Below are positions 12,401 to 21,100 of a DNA stretch of 64,000 bases, piece after piece. The notes beneath the pieces are model-generated. The model did not search any database, was not told the DNA's origin, and saw only the letters and a list, made by a program, of their open reading frames with translations. Made by a program: the position numbers and the translations under genes. This stretch comes from Sanguinoderma infundibulare (Eukaryota > Basidiomycota > Agaricomycetes > Polyporales > Polyporaceae). The stretch covers positions 2,666,001 through 2,730,000 of the forward strand of contig JAVLRN010000005.1 in NCBI GenBank assembly GCA_032821775.1, in the 5' to 3' direction. Positions within the stretch are counted from its first letter, which is position 1. Each line of letters begins with the position of its first letter.

Positions 12401-12753
12401 TATCCATCTGGGTTGATATTGATTTTGTCAATGCGCTCCTGAGTCAGCTTTGCTGTTGGAATAAAATCTGGTATATTTGCACTCAATGGCAGTAGGGACT
12501 TTAATGGATTTTCTGGAAAGCGCCTAGTAACCTTGCATTCTTCAGGCACTGTACCAGCTACTGGCTTTACCTTCTGGTCTACACGCTTGAAAGCTGTGTT
12601 TACACTGCTTGTAGCTGAATATAGGTCCTTAGATCCTTCAAAGATGCAGAAGTTTGACCGAAAAATCGGTAACCCTAGGCTAGGGTTATGCCCGAAATTA
12701 CTGCTAAGTCCTTCCTCCTGCAGATGCTCATCTGCCCGCCCCACACTTGGCAT
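9421..12753 (-). CDS. pol polyprotein of element 2: reverse transcriptase, RNase H, integrase
   Basis: An uninterrupted frame of 1110 codons from the first ATG after the base composition turns AT-rich. The frame stays open upstream to 14760, but that part is a GC-rich shadow of another frame. Reverse transcriptase shows WFCVLKKNGDLRLVHDLQPL and the active-site loop NIFIDDLPIKGP, that is FIDD rather than the usual YVDD. RNase H begins at VYISIDSSNIAVGFILSQ. Integrase has an intact H-H-C-C finger (HEKLGHRG, then CHQCQ) and the D-D-E residues in VDIMFMP, ITDNGTEFKG and NGIVEQGH. The tail is acidic (DSDEDEDLESEIDSE) with no chromodomain. This is a chromodomain-lacking gypsy lineage that I associate with mushroom genomes. 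The gag-protease frame differs, so expression needs a second start, splicing or frameshifting. The copy looks potentially active. Confidence 0.9.
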   Translation of the reverse strand: MPSVGRADEHLQEEGLSSNFGHNPSLGLPIFRSNFCIFEGSKDLYSATSSVNTAFKRVDQKVKPVAGTVPEECKVTRRFPENPLKSLLPLSANIPDFIPTAKLTQERIDKININPDGYLWPEEEKLFLHILRLNEKCIAFEDNDRGTLREDYFSPYIMPVVPHEAWKLPNIPVPPGIKEKVIKIIREKIAAGVYEPSQASYCSRWFCVLKKNGDLRLVHDLQPLNKVSIRDAGVPPILDDFVEPFAGYQCYTVFDLFSGYDARIVDPHSRDMTSFMTPLGLLRITCMPQGYTNSPAEFQNCMTFILQDEIPHTANIFIDDLPIKGPKSQYLDQAGNPETIPANPGIRRFIWEHALDVHRIFHRLSHAGATVSAKKMQICKPEVIIVGQKCSSKGRLPEDVKIEKVQKWPALQTVKDVRGFLGLCGTVRIWIKGYSEICRPLTELIRKDAEFIWDQRREGAFQRLKQLISSAPALHPIDYNCNRPVYISIDSSNIAVGFILSQEDESGQRRPARYGSLPFNERESRYSQPKLELYGCFRALRHWRLYLIGIKKLILEVDAKYIKDMLNNPDLQPNATINRWIQGILLFDFQLQHVPADKHRGPDALSRRRPTDEERQEAKELDQWMDETSLFLMWKDSITPTHSEVPALHATDSKQEQALHNIQHFLETLETPSFPSIQAKRRFLQRATQFFMTAGKMYKRRNQKSPLAVVLDSDQRYSILTEAHEKLGHRGVYGVFHHVRERFYWPNLFQDVKHHVSTCHQCQLWNTKRIEVSPTIRTPVTLFSQIYVDIMFMPSVNGYRYIIAARDDLSHAAEGRALRRITAKTIAKFLWEEIICRYGHIAEIITDNGTEFKGATERLLKRYGIPQIKISPYNKHSNGIVEQGHFTIREAILKDCQGDIQQWPKKVHLAFFADRVTTRRSTGFSPFYLLHGVHPILPFDLTEATFMISTYQAGLSSAELLALRMRQLDKRPQDLKRASDTILRSRIRSKEQFEKRFRHRLKKLPIQPGTLVLVRNSARDAGLVDKYTPRYSGPYIVHRKTVHNVYILTELDGTFLRQGYAAFRVIPYKPRLPRDLSKDSASDSDEDEDLESEIDSEASRSSEDSNEWFA

Positions 12754-13258
12754 TGCACTGCCCTCAGTGCGGAAAGGGTACAGAGTGTGAAAAAATAAGT
12801 CTTTATTACCTTGGTTGCCGCCGAAAACAGTTTGTGGGGGTGCTAGAGGGCACACGGAAAAGGGTGGGTATGGGTGGGCTATCAAAGCACCAGGACCTGC
12901 ATTGAGGAAGCTACTGGACACCATATATGAGAATACATGTGCAAGGGTACAGCCACCGGAAATAATGAGGGGACACGTGGCACAGCCAACCGTAGCACTC
13001 GAAACTGACCTGCAACCGAAACAGACAGGAAACATGTGGTGGAAGGATATAACAGGCAAGGAGCTCAAGGCAGAAACTCGAGAAGACGGATGTGTGGGTG
13101 TGCGAGGGGATGGCAGCGGAATGGGATCACCAAACAATCGTAACGTACGGGGACAACATATCATGGACGTGGCGCCACTGTTGCACGCGGGGATCTCTTT
13201 CCTGCGGATGGAGGTCTCGGATTGGGCATGGAAAAAAAAGATAAATCGTAAACGTACC

Positions 13259-15443
13259 TCACTCGGCAAAAACCTCGAACTCGTCCTTGAAGAACTCGCA
13301 GAGGTCATCTGCGCAGCTCTGGAGTGCCTCGGACAACACCTGCTCGACGAAAACACGTACCTCCCCGTTGACGAACAACTCCGTATACGCGTCCGCTTGC
13401 GCGCGTGACACGGGAGACGAGCTGCGAGCGTCGTGCTCTTCCGGGGGTCGTGGAGCATCGTGGGAAGGGGAATCGGGGTCGGAAGATCCAACCGTGGGTC
13501 CAGCGGCGGCGAAGAATACGGGTACCGGAGGCGGGAGCAAGGAGACGGAAAGGGAAGATGTGGCGGGAGTGGATGCGGCCTGCGCGGCACACGAGCTTGA
13601 AGCACAAAGCGGATTGGACGTACGAAGATGAGGGGGACGACGGGAAAGCTCCAACGTGGTTGTTGGGAGCGTATCGTGGACGACGTCCGTCTTGTGCTGA
13701 CGCCGCTTGTGAACCAAGCTTTGCTGGTCACGAGCGGCGTCGGGGTCGTCCGCATCGAGCATGGGGTCGTCCTCGGCGTCGGCATCGTAATCGTCATCGT
13801 CATCGTTACTGGTGGGCGCACTGGGGAAGGGTGTCGTCGGCGGACGCGGTGTCGTGCGGCGTGCGAGCCGAGTGTCCTCGCCTGGAGGACACTCGGGGAT
13901 CCGGGGCTTCTTGATGGGCGGCGGATGGATGAGGATACGCGGGACGGGGCTGAGCCCGTGATCATCGTCGAGAGTGGTTGGCAGATGGGGGACAGCGGCC
14001 TCCAACGTGAGGCCGAGGCTGCTGCGAAGATCCAGCGGCGGGAGCTCCGGGAGCATTGGCTTGTCCATGATTGCGTGGTCGTGGTCGTGGTCGTTGGGGA
14101 ACGGGAGCGCGAGACCGGCCTGTTGTTGGTACGGTTGCGGCTGGCCCTGCTGGTCCTGCTGTGTTTGCGCAGGATGTGCAGAGCGACCGAAGCCGACCGG
14201 GCGGGACTGGAGAGCCTGCGCGGCCTGCGCGCGAGCGTCGTCGTTGGGGATGGGGTCGCGGAAGTCGCCCCTGCCGTCCTGCAGGAGGGCGGGGTCGACT
14301 GTCTTGACGTGGTCGTCTCCCGAAATGCCGAGCGATTCGCGGAGGTGCGCGAGGGCGATCTCGAGGCGATCGAGGGGGCGCGGAGGAGGGGAAGGAGCAA
14401 GGAGCCGGTTGAGAAGGAGAGCGGGCTCGGGCGTGAATGGTGGCGTGATGGGGGAGTCGTCCTCGTCGTCGCTGGCGAGGTCGAGGCCAGTCCCGGGGCC
14501 GTCGAGGAGGAGGAAGGGCACGCCAAAGCGGGGATCCTGCCCGCTGGCGGCCTCCTCGTTGATTTCTGGGGCGAGGCTGGAGGTCTGTCCGCTCGTGGAC
14601 GACGGGCGGCGCTTGACATGTTGGGAGCTGATCGGGGGCGTTCGCCACGGCGCATTGGTGAGCGCAGCGAGAGGAAGGGGAATGGGAGGCTCGGGCAATG
14701 CGGGGGTTGTCGCAGCACTGGTGTTTGGGTGCTCCAGGGGGTAGTCGTCCCCCTGGGCACTGCCAGCAGTGGTGAGAGTCATCGTCATCGGTGGGGCTGT
14801 CGAAGGCTGGAACGTCGTGGAGGGGGTAAGCAGACGATCGAGGAATAGGAGGGTGGGCGCACCAAAGCGGGGGTCCTGCCCACTGGTGGCCACCTTGTGG
14901 TTTTCCTGGACCTGGTCGACGCGTTGGGGGCAAGAAGGGGGCATACGCCACGGTGCATCCGTGGGCGCAGCGAAGTGGAGGGGAATGGGGGGTCCCAGCG
15001 ACACGGGGGCCGTTGCAGCACCGTTGTTTGGGTGCTCCAGGGGGTAGTTGTCCCCCTGGGCACCGGTGAGAATCGCAGTCGTAGGTGAAGCCGTTGGGGC
15101 TTTGATCGTCGTGGTGATGGGCTCCTGGCCGTCCGTCTGAGGCTGCGTGAGCCTTGGGTCTCGAGTGGGGAAAGGGGAGAGGAAAAAGGACGGGGTCGAG
15201 GCCGTGTTGAGCACATCCTCGCCCTGGGGAATGCGCGGAGGGTCGAAAAAAAAGGGGGCTCACGTTTTTACGGTCGTCTCTTCGTATCTCCTCCTCCCTC
15301 GCGTTCTCCTCGTCCTCCTCGTCCATTTCCATCCTTACCTCCCCCTCCTCCAGCTCCTCCATCGTGTTTCGGCCTATCTTGCGCGTCTTCGGCTCGGCGC
15401 CGTCGTTGTCATCGTCGTCGTCTTCGCCCTTGGCCCCAGTCAT
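13259..15443 (-). CDS. GC-rich, apparently intron-containing reading frame between protease and pol of element 2
   Basis: The model is complement(join(13259..15223,15339..15443)), about 689 residues. Exon 1 is acidic (KGEDDDDDNDGAEPK). The donor GAG/GTAAGG and acceptor CCCCAG/GGC join in phase 0; a second donor, AAC/GTGAGC at 15264, is also in phase but would leave a 40-nt intron. Exon 2 is rich in Pro, Ser and Asp and contains a degenerate duplication of about 90 residues (QGDNYPLEHPN then QGDDYPLEHPN, and SGQDPRFGAP then SGQDPRFGVP). It ends in a predicted helix (AYTELFVNGEVRVFVEQVLS). GC content is far above flanking gag and pol. I do not recognise the family. It may be a captured host gene or an expanded protease-RT linker; long antisense frames here are composition artefacts. 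Confidence 0.5.
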
Positions 15444-15608
15444 GGCCAGGAAGGAAGGAATGGGTTGAGTGGGACGAGGAGAGTGGATAGGAGATGAGGC
15501 GGGAGTCGTATCGGGAGAGAGAGAGACGAGGGAAGGGAGAGAGTCCAGGGAGAGGTGGCGGTTGGGAGCCAGGGAAGTGGGCGCTTCGACCTGGAGGCGC
15601 CGCGGGTC

Positions 15609-18194
15609 TCATATCTCGAGGTCACGTGCCGGACGTGAATTGAGGTGTTCGGTGGGGTAAAAACGTACGTATACTTGGCCGTGACGCGTTATGGAGTGCT
15701 TGGGGGAGTTATCGAAGCCGTCGGAGACCGTGCCGGAGAAGGTAGTGGCGGGAATATACCAGTCTTCGAAGTAGCACCCCTGATAGTGGCCGAAATAGCC
15801 GGGGTACATGGTCTGCTCGAGGACGCCGCCTACGTAGTGCTGTTCGGGGGCCGCCAGGGCCATCGAATCATCATCGCGGATAAAGTAGGAGGTCATATCG
15901 GGGGTTTCGAGGGTGTCGGAGGTGTCAGAGGGGTCGGGGCTGTCAGCGGCAATGTGATAGGAGGTGCGGGACTGGTGTGCTGGTTGGGCAAGGAGTTCCA
16001 GCACTCCGAGTTCTATATTTATAGGGTTTTTGAACAATAAAAATGTCCCTTCCTCCCTTTCATCAATAGAAATATAATTGTCCCTCTGCCAAGACCTGCC
16101 CAACAATAATCCGAAAGGTGCATTTTCGGAAACACACAGGGTAGCCTCAGTCTGGGCCTCTCCACAGGACAATACAACTCCTCTGATAATTCCCATGAGG
16201 GTGGTCACGGAATTGTTCGCAGATAACATTCTTGGCTTTATTGTTGTGTTCAAGGGTAATTGGATTACCCTTTTCCACAATTCACTGCTGACAATGTTCA
16301 TTTCGGAGCCTGTGTCCACTATAGCTGATATTGGCTGCCCATTGAAATATACCTTAATCCTGATTAATGGACTTTGATAAGCCAATAAGGTGGGAATTGG
16401 AGGGTTTTCCTTTACCCCTTGACTTGGGATAGGTCTTTTAACCTTCATTAAATCCTGCAGCTGCTGAGATACATCCCGGGAGGTCCCTATAACCTCTCCT
16501 ACTGACATAGTAACTGGAGTCTTGAGAATCCTGTCAAGGATTTTGCTCGGATTTGCTTGCTTTGCAATCTGTGACTGAACTAAGGGTTTCCGGGCATTTC
16601 CCTCCACCTTAGGTTCATCAGCCTTCTGTCTTCTGGGGGCTCTGTATGTGGCATCCTTCATGACTATGTCTTCATCATTTAGTGGGTCAAATGTGGGTTT
16701 GTGAGTCTCAACTGGCTTGGGCTGGGACACTTGAGGTGTCATATCAGCCGGACGGATCCCTGGAGGTTTGGATTTCTCCGGGGCAGTGCGCTTTGCCCAA
16801 TTTGGACGTGGTGGTGGAAATACTCCCTCGAAGCGCTCTTTGCGCGCTTCCCTTGCCATTTTGGGAGCATGTTCTACAGGGAATACATATTGGTAATCGT
16901 CCTCTGCATCTGACTCTTCCCAATGATCTATGGGTGCTTGAGCTGCTAAAGCCACAAAGTTTGAGCTGCCATGAGCTCCCTGAAGGCGGCGAACTGCACG
17001 GGTGAGTGGTTCATCACCATTGCGCATAATCCTTGCACCATCTCCCATCACATACCTCCCATTTCCATCTCGCTTGACAATTCCGCTGGTTGTGAGATCC
17101 TTCAGTGCAACACAGTCATTTAGCCCATGCCCTTGTGCACCACAGCCATAGCATCTCATCTCCTCTCGGCTGTTTATGCTATTGGGCCTTGCTGAAGGCA
17201 TAGAGGACTTAGGTGATGAGCGAGGTGAGGCACCTTTGGGTGACTTGAGAATAAGTGCAATATCTTTGTCCAGCTTGAATGCTCGGTAGAAAAGTGATGC
17301 ATATTTTGGATCATCAATAGACATGCTTTGAAGCCTAATAATGAGATCCTCAACATCATCCTGGGTACCAGGCTCATATGTGCACCGTGTGGTCTTAGAG
17401 ATAGTCTTGGGTAAAGTGTCAAACTTTACTTGGCGTGCCTTTCTCTGCTTTCGCACTAACTTGAGAGTTTTCCGCAGCTTGTCCTTGTGTTTAGGCTCAT
17501 AATCAGACTCATTATCTGATTCATCGCTATCTTCTGTGTCTGAATCAGAATCAGATTCTGAGCTGTCCAAACCAATGTCTCCATCTTCATCATCCCAGTC
17601 TGATAAGTCTGCATCAAACCGGTCTCGACCATACATTCTTTCTATTATCTTGACTAACTTGCTCACCTCAAATGGTTGCTTGTAGTCATGTTTGCTGACT
17701 TCCTGGTGATAGGCTGCCTCAAGCCGGACCTGAAGTGTCTTGGGAATGCCTTTCCAAAAGCATTTCTGATATTCTTCAGCTGAGATTTGACCTTTTGACT
17801 TGAGCCATCCTGCAATCTTTTGAAAATCCCTATAATAATTTCTGAATTTGCTGAGTGAACTCATTGGCCTAGCTCTTGCCTTCTTTATAAAGCTTGAAAG
17901 GTCTTTCTTTCTGTAACGCTTTTCATATCGGTCAGCATCAAACAACTTCAAAATCTGCTCCTTCATAATTGTCCAGTCAGTATTATCCAAAGTCTCCAGT
18001 ATTTCACGCACATCCCGGCTGCAATACCGGTGAATATATGTGCACTGTTTGGCTTTGTCCGTGACATTGTTATGGTCTAAAAGGTCTTCATAATCCTGAA
18101 TAAAATCCTTGACCTTGCAAGGTTTTCCTTTAAAAGTTTTGGGGGCCTTGTTAGAACCACACTGTGGCATATCTGCTGCAGAGCGAGTAGCCAT
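15609..18194 (-). CDS. gag-protease polyprotein of element 2
   Basis: 861 residues from the first ATG. The frame is open further upstream but lacks an ATG there. The N-terminal half is a gag capsid-like region (FKGKPCKVKDFIQDYEDLL; FRNYYRDFQKIAGWL), followed by an acidic serine run (DSSESDSDSDTEDSDESDN). A CCHC zinc knuckle, CYGCGAQGHGLNDC, would bind RNA. The aspartic protease has the active site IVDTGSEMN and the flap-side motif FGLLLGRSW. From about 16010 leftwards the DNA becomes GC-rich and the protein loses similarity to the family parts I know (DEEDS-poor, aromatic tail), so the last 130 residues may be part of the inserted GC-rich segment. The frame is intact. Confidence 0.9.
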   Translation of the reverse strand: MATRSAADMPQCGSNKAPKTFKGKPCKVKDFIQDYEDLLDHNNVTDKAKQCTYIHRYCSRDVREILETLDNTDWTIMKEQILKLFDADRYEKRYRKKDLSSFIKKARARPMSSLSKFRNYYRDFQKIAGWLKSKGQISAEEYQKCFWKGIPKTLQVRLEAAYHQEVSKHDYKQPFEVSKLVKIIERMYGRDRFDADLSDWDDEDGDIGLDSSESDSDSDTEDSDESDNESDYEPKHKDKLRKTLKLVRKQRKARQVKFDTLPKTISKTTRCTYEPGTQDDVEDLIIRLQSMSIDDPKYASLFYRAFKLDKDIALILKSPKGASPRSSPKSSMPSARPNSINSREEMRCYGCGAQGHGLNDCVALKDLTTSGIVKRDGNGRYVMGDGARIMRNGDEPLTRAVRRLQGAHGSSNFVALAAQAPIDHWEESDAEDDYQYVFPVEHAPKMAREARKERFEGVFPPPRPNWAKRTAPEKSKPPGIRPADMTPQVSQPKPVETHKPTFDPLNDEDIVMKDATYRAPRRQKADEPKVEGNARKPLVQSQIAKQANPSKILDRILKTPVTMSVGEVIGTSRDVSQQLQDLMKVKRPIPSQGVKENPPIPTLLAYQSPLIRIKVYFNGQPISAIVDTGSEMNIVSSELWKRVIQLPLNTTIKPRMLSANNSVTTLMGIIRGVVLSCGEAQTEATLCVSENAPFGLLLGRSWQRDNYISIDEREEGTFLLFKNPINIELGVLELLAQPAHQSRTSYHIAADSPDPSDTSDTLETPDMTSYFIRDDDSMALAAPEQHYVGGVLEQTMYPGYFGHYQGCYFEDWYIPATTFSGTVSDGFDNSPKHSITRHGQVYVRFYPTEHLNSRPARDLEI

Positions 18195-18516
18195 AACAGC
18201 AGTCTGTGATGGAGGTGGTATCTGTGAGATGGATATACTGGGTATTGAGGATGGCAGCACTGTCACTGGTATAAGTGATGGGTTAGTGCTTGCACTAGCC
18301 TGCTGTTGACTAATGCTTGACTGCCTTGATATAGCCAGAGAACTGGGCAGGGATAATTGGTCGGAGGATATATGAGATATAGAGGGTGTAGAGGAGGTTG
18401 AGTCTAGGTCTGACTCAGCAAAAGGTAAATTGCTGAGTAAGTCACCTAATGGTCTTGATGGTATGGTGGAATATGAAAGGGATTGGAGTAGACAAGTGAG
18501 ATGTCTTGATCACAAA

Positions 18517-18534
18517 CCCTCGCGGTGGGCTCCA
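18517..18534 (-). promoter_or_regulatory. probable primer binding site of element 2
   Basis: On the minus strand TGGAGCCCACCGCGAGGG begins 3 nt after the end of the 5' LTR. A start with TGG and closeness to the LTR are typical of sites that pair with a tRNA 3' end (ending CCA). I could not name the tRNA. Confidence 0.55.
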
Positions 18535-18537
18535 ATT

Positions 18538-19628
18538 TGAGATATGCACAAACTACCTAATAGAAAGTACTACTAGGTAAAGTGTGTCTGAAGTAATCGG
18601 ACCAGGCTTTAGGTCAGATATTCCTCCAGGTGTTCGTGATAGTGATCAGAGGTATGGGGGATGATAAGTAAGGGTGAGGTATGGAAGGGGATAATAGAGA
18701 GCAAGCCTGTCAGAAGCTTTCTAACTCTCAGGAGGGAAGGCTATTGTGCACAGTTGCACCAGGAACACCTGTCAGAGGTGGGACTTCAGTCTGAGGGGAA
18801 CTGAAATTGTCATTCTTGGGGGACCCAGCTGAGGTCCTTATATACTAGTAGCTACCTAGAACCAAATACAAATAAACAGGCTATTGTGCTATTGTGCTAA
18901 GTCTGGACAATAGGCTATAGACACAATACTGTATCTAAAAATAGCACAATACTGTTAAAGTACTCATTGTCCTTGGACAATGAGTATATACAGGCTGTGA
19001 GAAATAATCCTATGGACAATAAAGGAATAAACAATAGTCCACCAATCAGCATGGGAATAACATATCCATACCATGAAATATGCACAATCATAGTGCTATA
19101 TACCTGAGAATATTCTCAAGTACAATAGGCTAGGATAAAAATTATCCTCAAACAATTAAGTATGAGGAATAATAGGTCAAAGTTTGTAGTGTGGGAATGT
19201 TCAAAGGATAAAAGGATAGAGTATAATAGTCATTCCCAAATAACAATAAAGTCCCATCATACAAAAAGAAAAACCTGCGCTGACTGAGCATGTGCACAGT
19301 AATATGTATCAGTCATCATGCTTGAACCTTAGTCAGCCCTTTTCAGGTCATGTGCCAAGAACCAAATCATCTGTGCACCCTAGCAAACGAATAGAGAGTA
19401 CATGTAGAGTCCATGCTAGATTGTGTTGCGCCTGGCACGCATCCTGTGCCTTGAGCTCTCGCCTTCCTCGCCAGGTCCTTCCTGGACTGACTCCCTGTCC
19501 TCCCTTCGCCCCGGCAGCTCTCTGAACCTAAAGATAGGCTCTTCAGAGCCAAGGCAGTTCCGGTGCTGAACCGGCTCTCCTACCAGCCTGTACCTGTCCA
19601 ACAGATCAGTCATACACCGCATATGACA
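18538..19628 (-). repeat. LTR of element 2 (5' LTR in element orientation)
   Basis: Same length as the left LTR and nearly identical. The differences seen are in ttgCgcc, caCgcat, ctgTgCctt and the final gcAtatg. The palindromes recur at 18961-18986, 19105-19118 and 19132-19148. In element orientation this LTR carries the promoter. Confidence 0.93.
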
Positions 19629-19632
19629 GTGC

Positions 19633-19762
19633 TGTATAATATATACCTCTGCCAAGCACCAGACCATGTGCAGCCACCTCAATCGAGCAATGACTCAGTG
19701 AGATTTGACCTAGCTATTGCCTCTTGATAAGCATTTTTAGTATCTACTCTTCGTCAACTACA
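19633..19762 (+). repeat. probable remainder of the element 1 LTR
   Basis: The sequence after the right GTGC should continue the interrupted LTR of element 1. A possible end is CAACTACA at 19762, just before the stop codon of the F-box pseudogene. With 7307-7585 this gives an LTR of about 410 bp. The end cannot be confirmed because the other LTR is outside the window. Confidence 0.4.
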
Positions 19763-19766
19763 AGCT

Positions 19767-20655
19767 CTACACCAGCTCATTGAATCGCTTCTCCCACTCT
19801 ACTCTTCCTCCTTCGACTTCACGCTGCTGCGATTGAAAAACTCTATCCTCTCTAGACCCCCTTCGACGCCATCGTGATGAGCACGCAGCATCGCCCCATC
19901 CAACATTCCACGCTCTCATCCGCACATCCACGAACTCCAGCGACGCCAGCCTAGGACACAGCACCCGTTCCTCCCTCCCCAACACCTCCAGGAGCATCCA
20001 CACATCGTCGTCCATGACACCAACAGCGTCTTCAGTGTTGGAAGCACCTCAAACACTGCCGTCTACTGTGAGTGCATTGAATGCTCGTATACAACCCCCT
20101 CCTCTTGTGGCAAGGAAAATGACAGGACCAAGACCTCGACGTTCGCCGTGTTGAATGCTCAGCCTCCGATGAAACCTCCGAGAGGCATCTTCGGCTTGTC
20201 CAGGAGCGCTTGTTCAACATACATGGCAGCCTTATGTGACGGGGCATCGAAGCGGGAAAGGGAGAGGCATATCCTTCGAGCGGTGCAGGCACTCCTTCAT
20301 AATTAATTAATTTCCGAACTGTGAAGAGCGAAAGAGGACCACAGCGCAGGATTCTTGAGAGTCACAGCTCACCAAACGTCGAGACATGAGTGTCGCGGAT
20401 GAGGTCGATGTTCCCCCCCGAAGGACCGAGGAAGTAGGAAAGGATCTGACCGAGCAGCTCGGGGGGCAGAGGATTCGTGGGGACGAACACGTTCTGGAAT
20501 GCGTGCAGTTGACCGATCTTTGATTGAGTGTTGATAATGGCCAGGCGTTGTTTCTTGATTGCCTGAGCCACAAACTTGCAAACATCGCTGATGGAGAGAA
20601 GACTGTTAGGGTCTGGGAGGAATGTGGCAACTGTCGAGACATCTCCAGCATCCAT
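19767..20655 (-). pseudogene. F-box/LRR protein gene, degraded
   Basis: The N-terminal piece (20362-20655) reads as a coil-like helix followed by an F-box core, NPLPPELLGQILSYF. The 3' piece (19767-20015) resembles the C-terminal end of mushroom F-box proteins (LCPRLASLEFVDVRM) and ends in a glutamate-rich helix at the stop near 19767. Between them the frame is broken: plausible leucine-rich sequence appears in shifting frames with stops, for example VFEVLPTLKTLLVSWTT. A working gene would target proteins to an SCF ubiquitin ligase. The 3' end abuts the element 1 LTR, so the insertion may have landed at or near the end of this gene. Confidence 0.6.
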
Positions 20656-21100
20656 GGTGAGTGTTCGTCCACTGGGTTGTGGGGGAAGGCAGTGGGCGGG
20701 CGGGCAGGAAGGTGCGGTGGTGTGGTGGTGTGATGGTGTGATGGTAAGTTACGACGGCTAGGTACGAGACCAGAGCCTATTGCAAGTCGACTTTGAAGCA
20801 ATAGAGTAGCAGCGAGCAGAGCGAGGCATGTGGCTCAAGTGGCTGTGACTCTATGCAACCATTAAACAATCGAGGCATTCCGGACTTCTCCGGATTGCAT
20901 CTCCGCAACACACATTACAGTATTATAAGCCATACCAACCGTGATAGATGCCATACCAATGATCTGCGGTCCAGCAAATTGACTGCAGTCGAAACATTTC
21001 ACAATGAATCCTGACAAAGTGGACTGATATGTAAACTTTATGCTCCTGTATCCACCGCTCCGACTCATATCCCTTACAATTGACTCCAACTTCAACACCA

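Larger units (their letters stand above)
7586..19628 (-). mobile_element. full-length Ty3/gypsy retrotransposon (element 2) nested in the LTR of element 1
   Basis: The element is 12,043 bp long, bounded by two direct LTRs of 1091 bp at a constant offset of 10,952 bp, so there is no length difference between them. All element genes read on the minus strand: gag-protease, a middle frame, pol, then a short 3' frame. By eye I count about five LTR differences, all transitions, four of them within about 25 bp near 8475-8495. Near-identity and long open frames indicate a recent insertion. The element is unusually large because GC-rich extra segments lie between protease and pol and between pol and the 3' LTR. 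Confidence 0.92.

Noticed and set aside
12754..14760. Taking pol of element 2 as one 1779-residue protein
   Set aside because: The N-terminal 670 residues are Ser/Arg/Pro-rich, in a frame shifted from the better middle frame. Base composition changes near 12830, where family-like sequence begins.
13405..15497. Several long plus-strand frames (up to 406 codons) opposite the middle frame of element 2
   Set aside because: They are Arg/Gly/Val-rich antisense shadows caused by high GC content and lack recognisable features.
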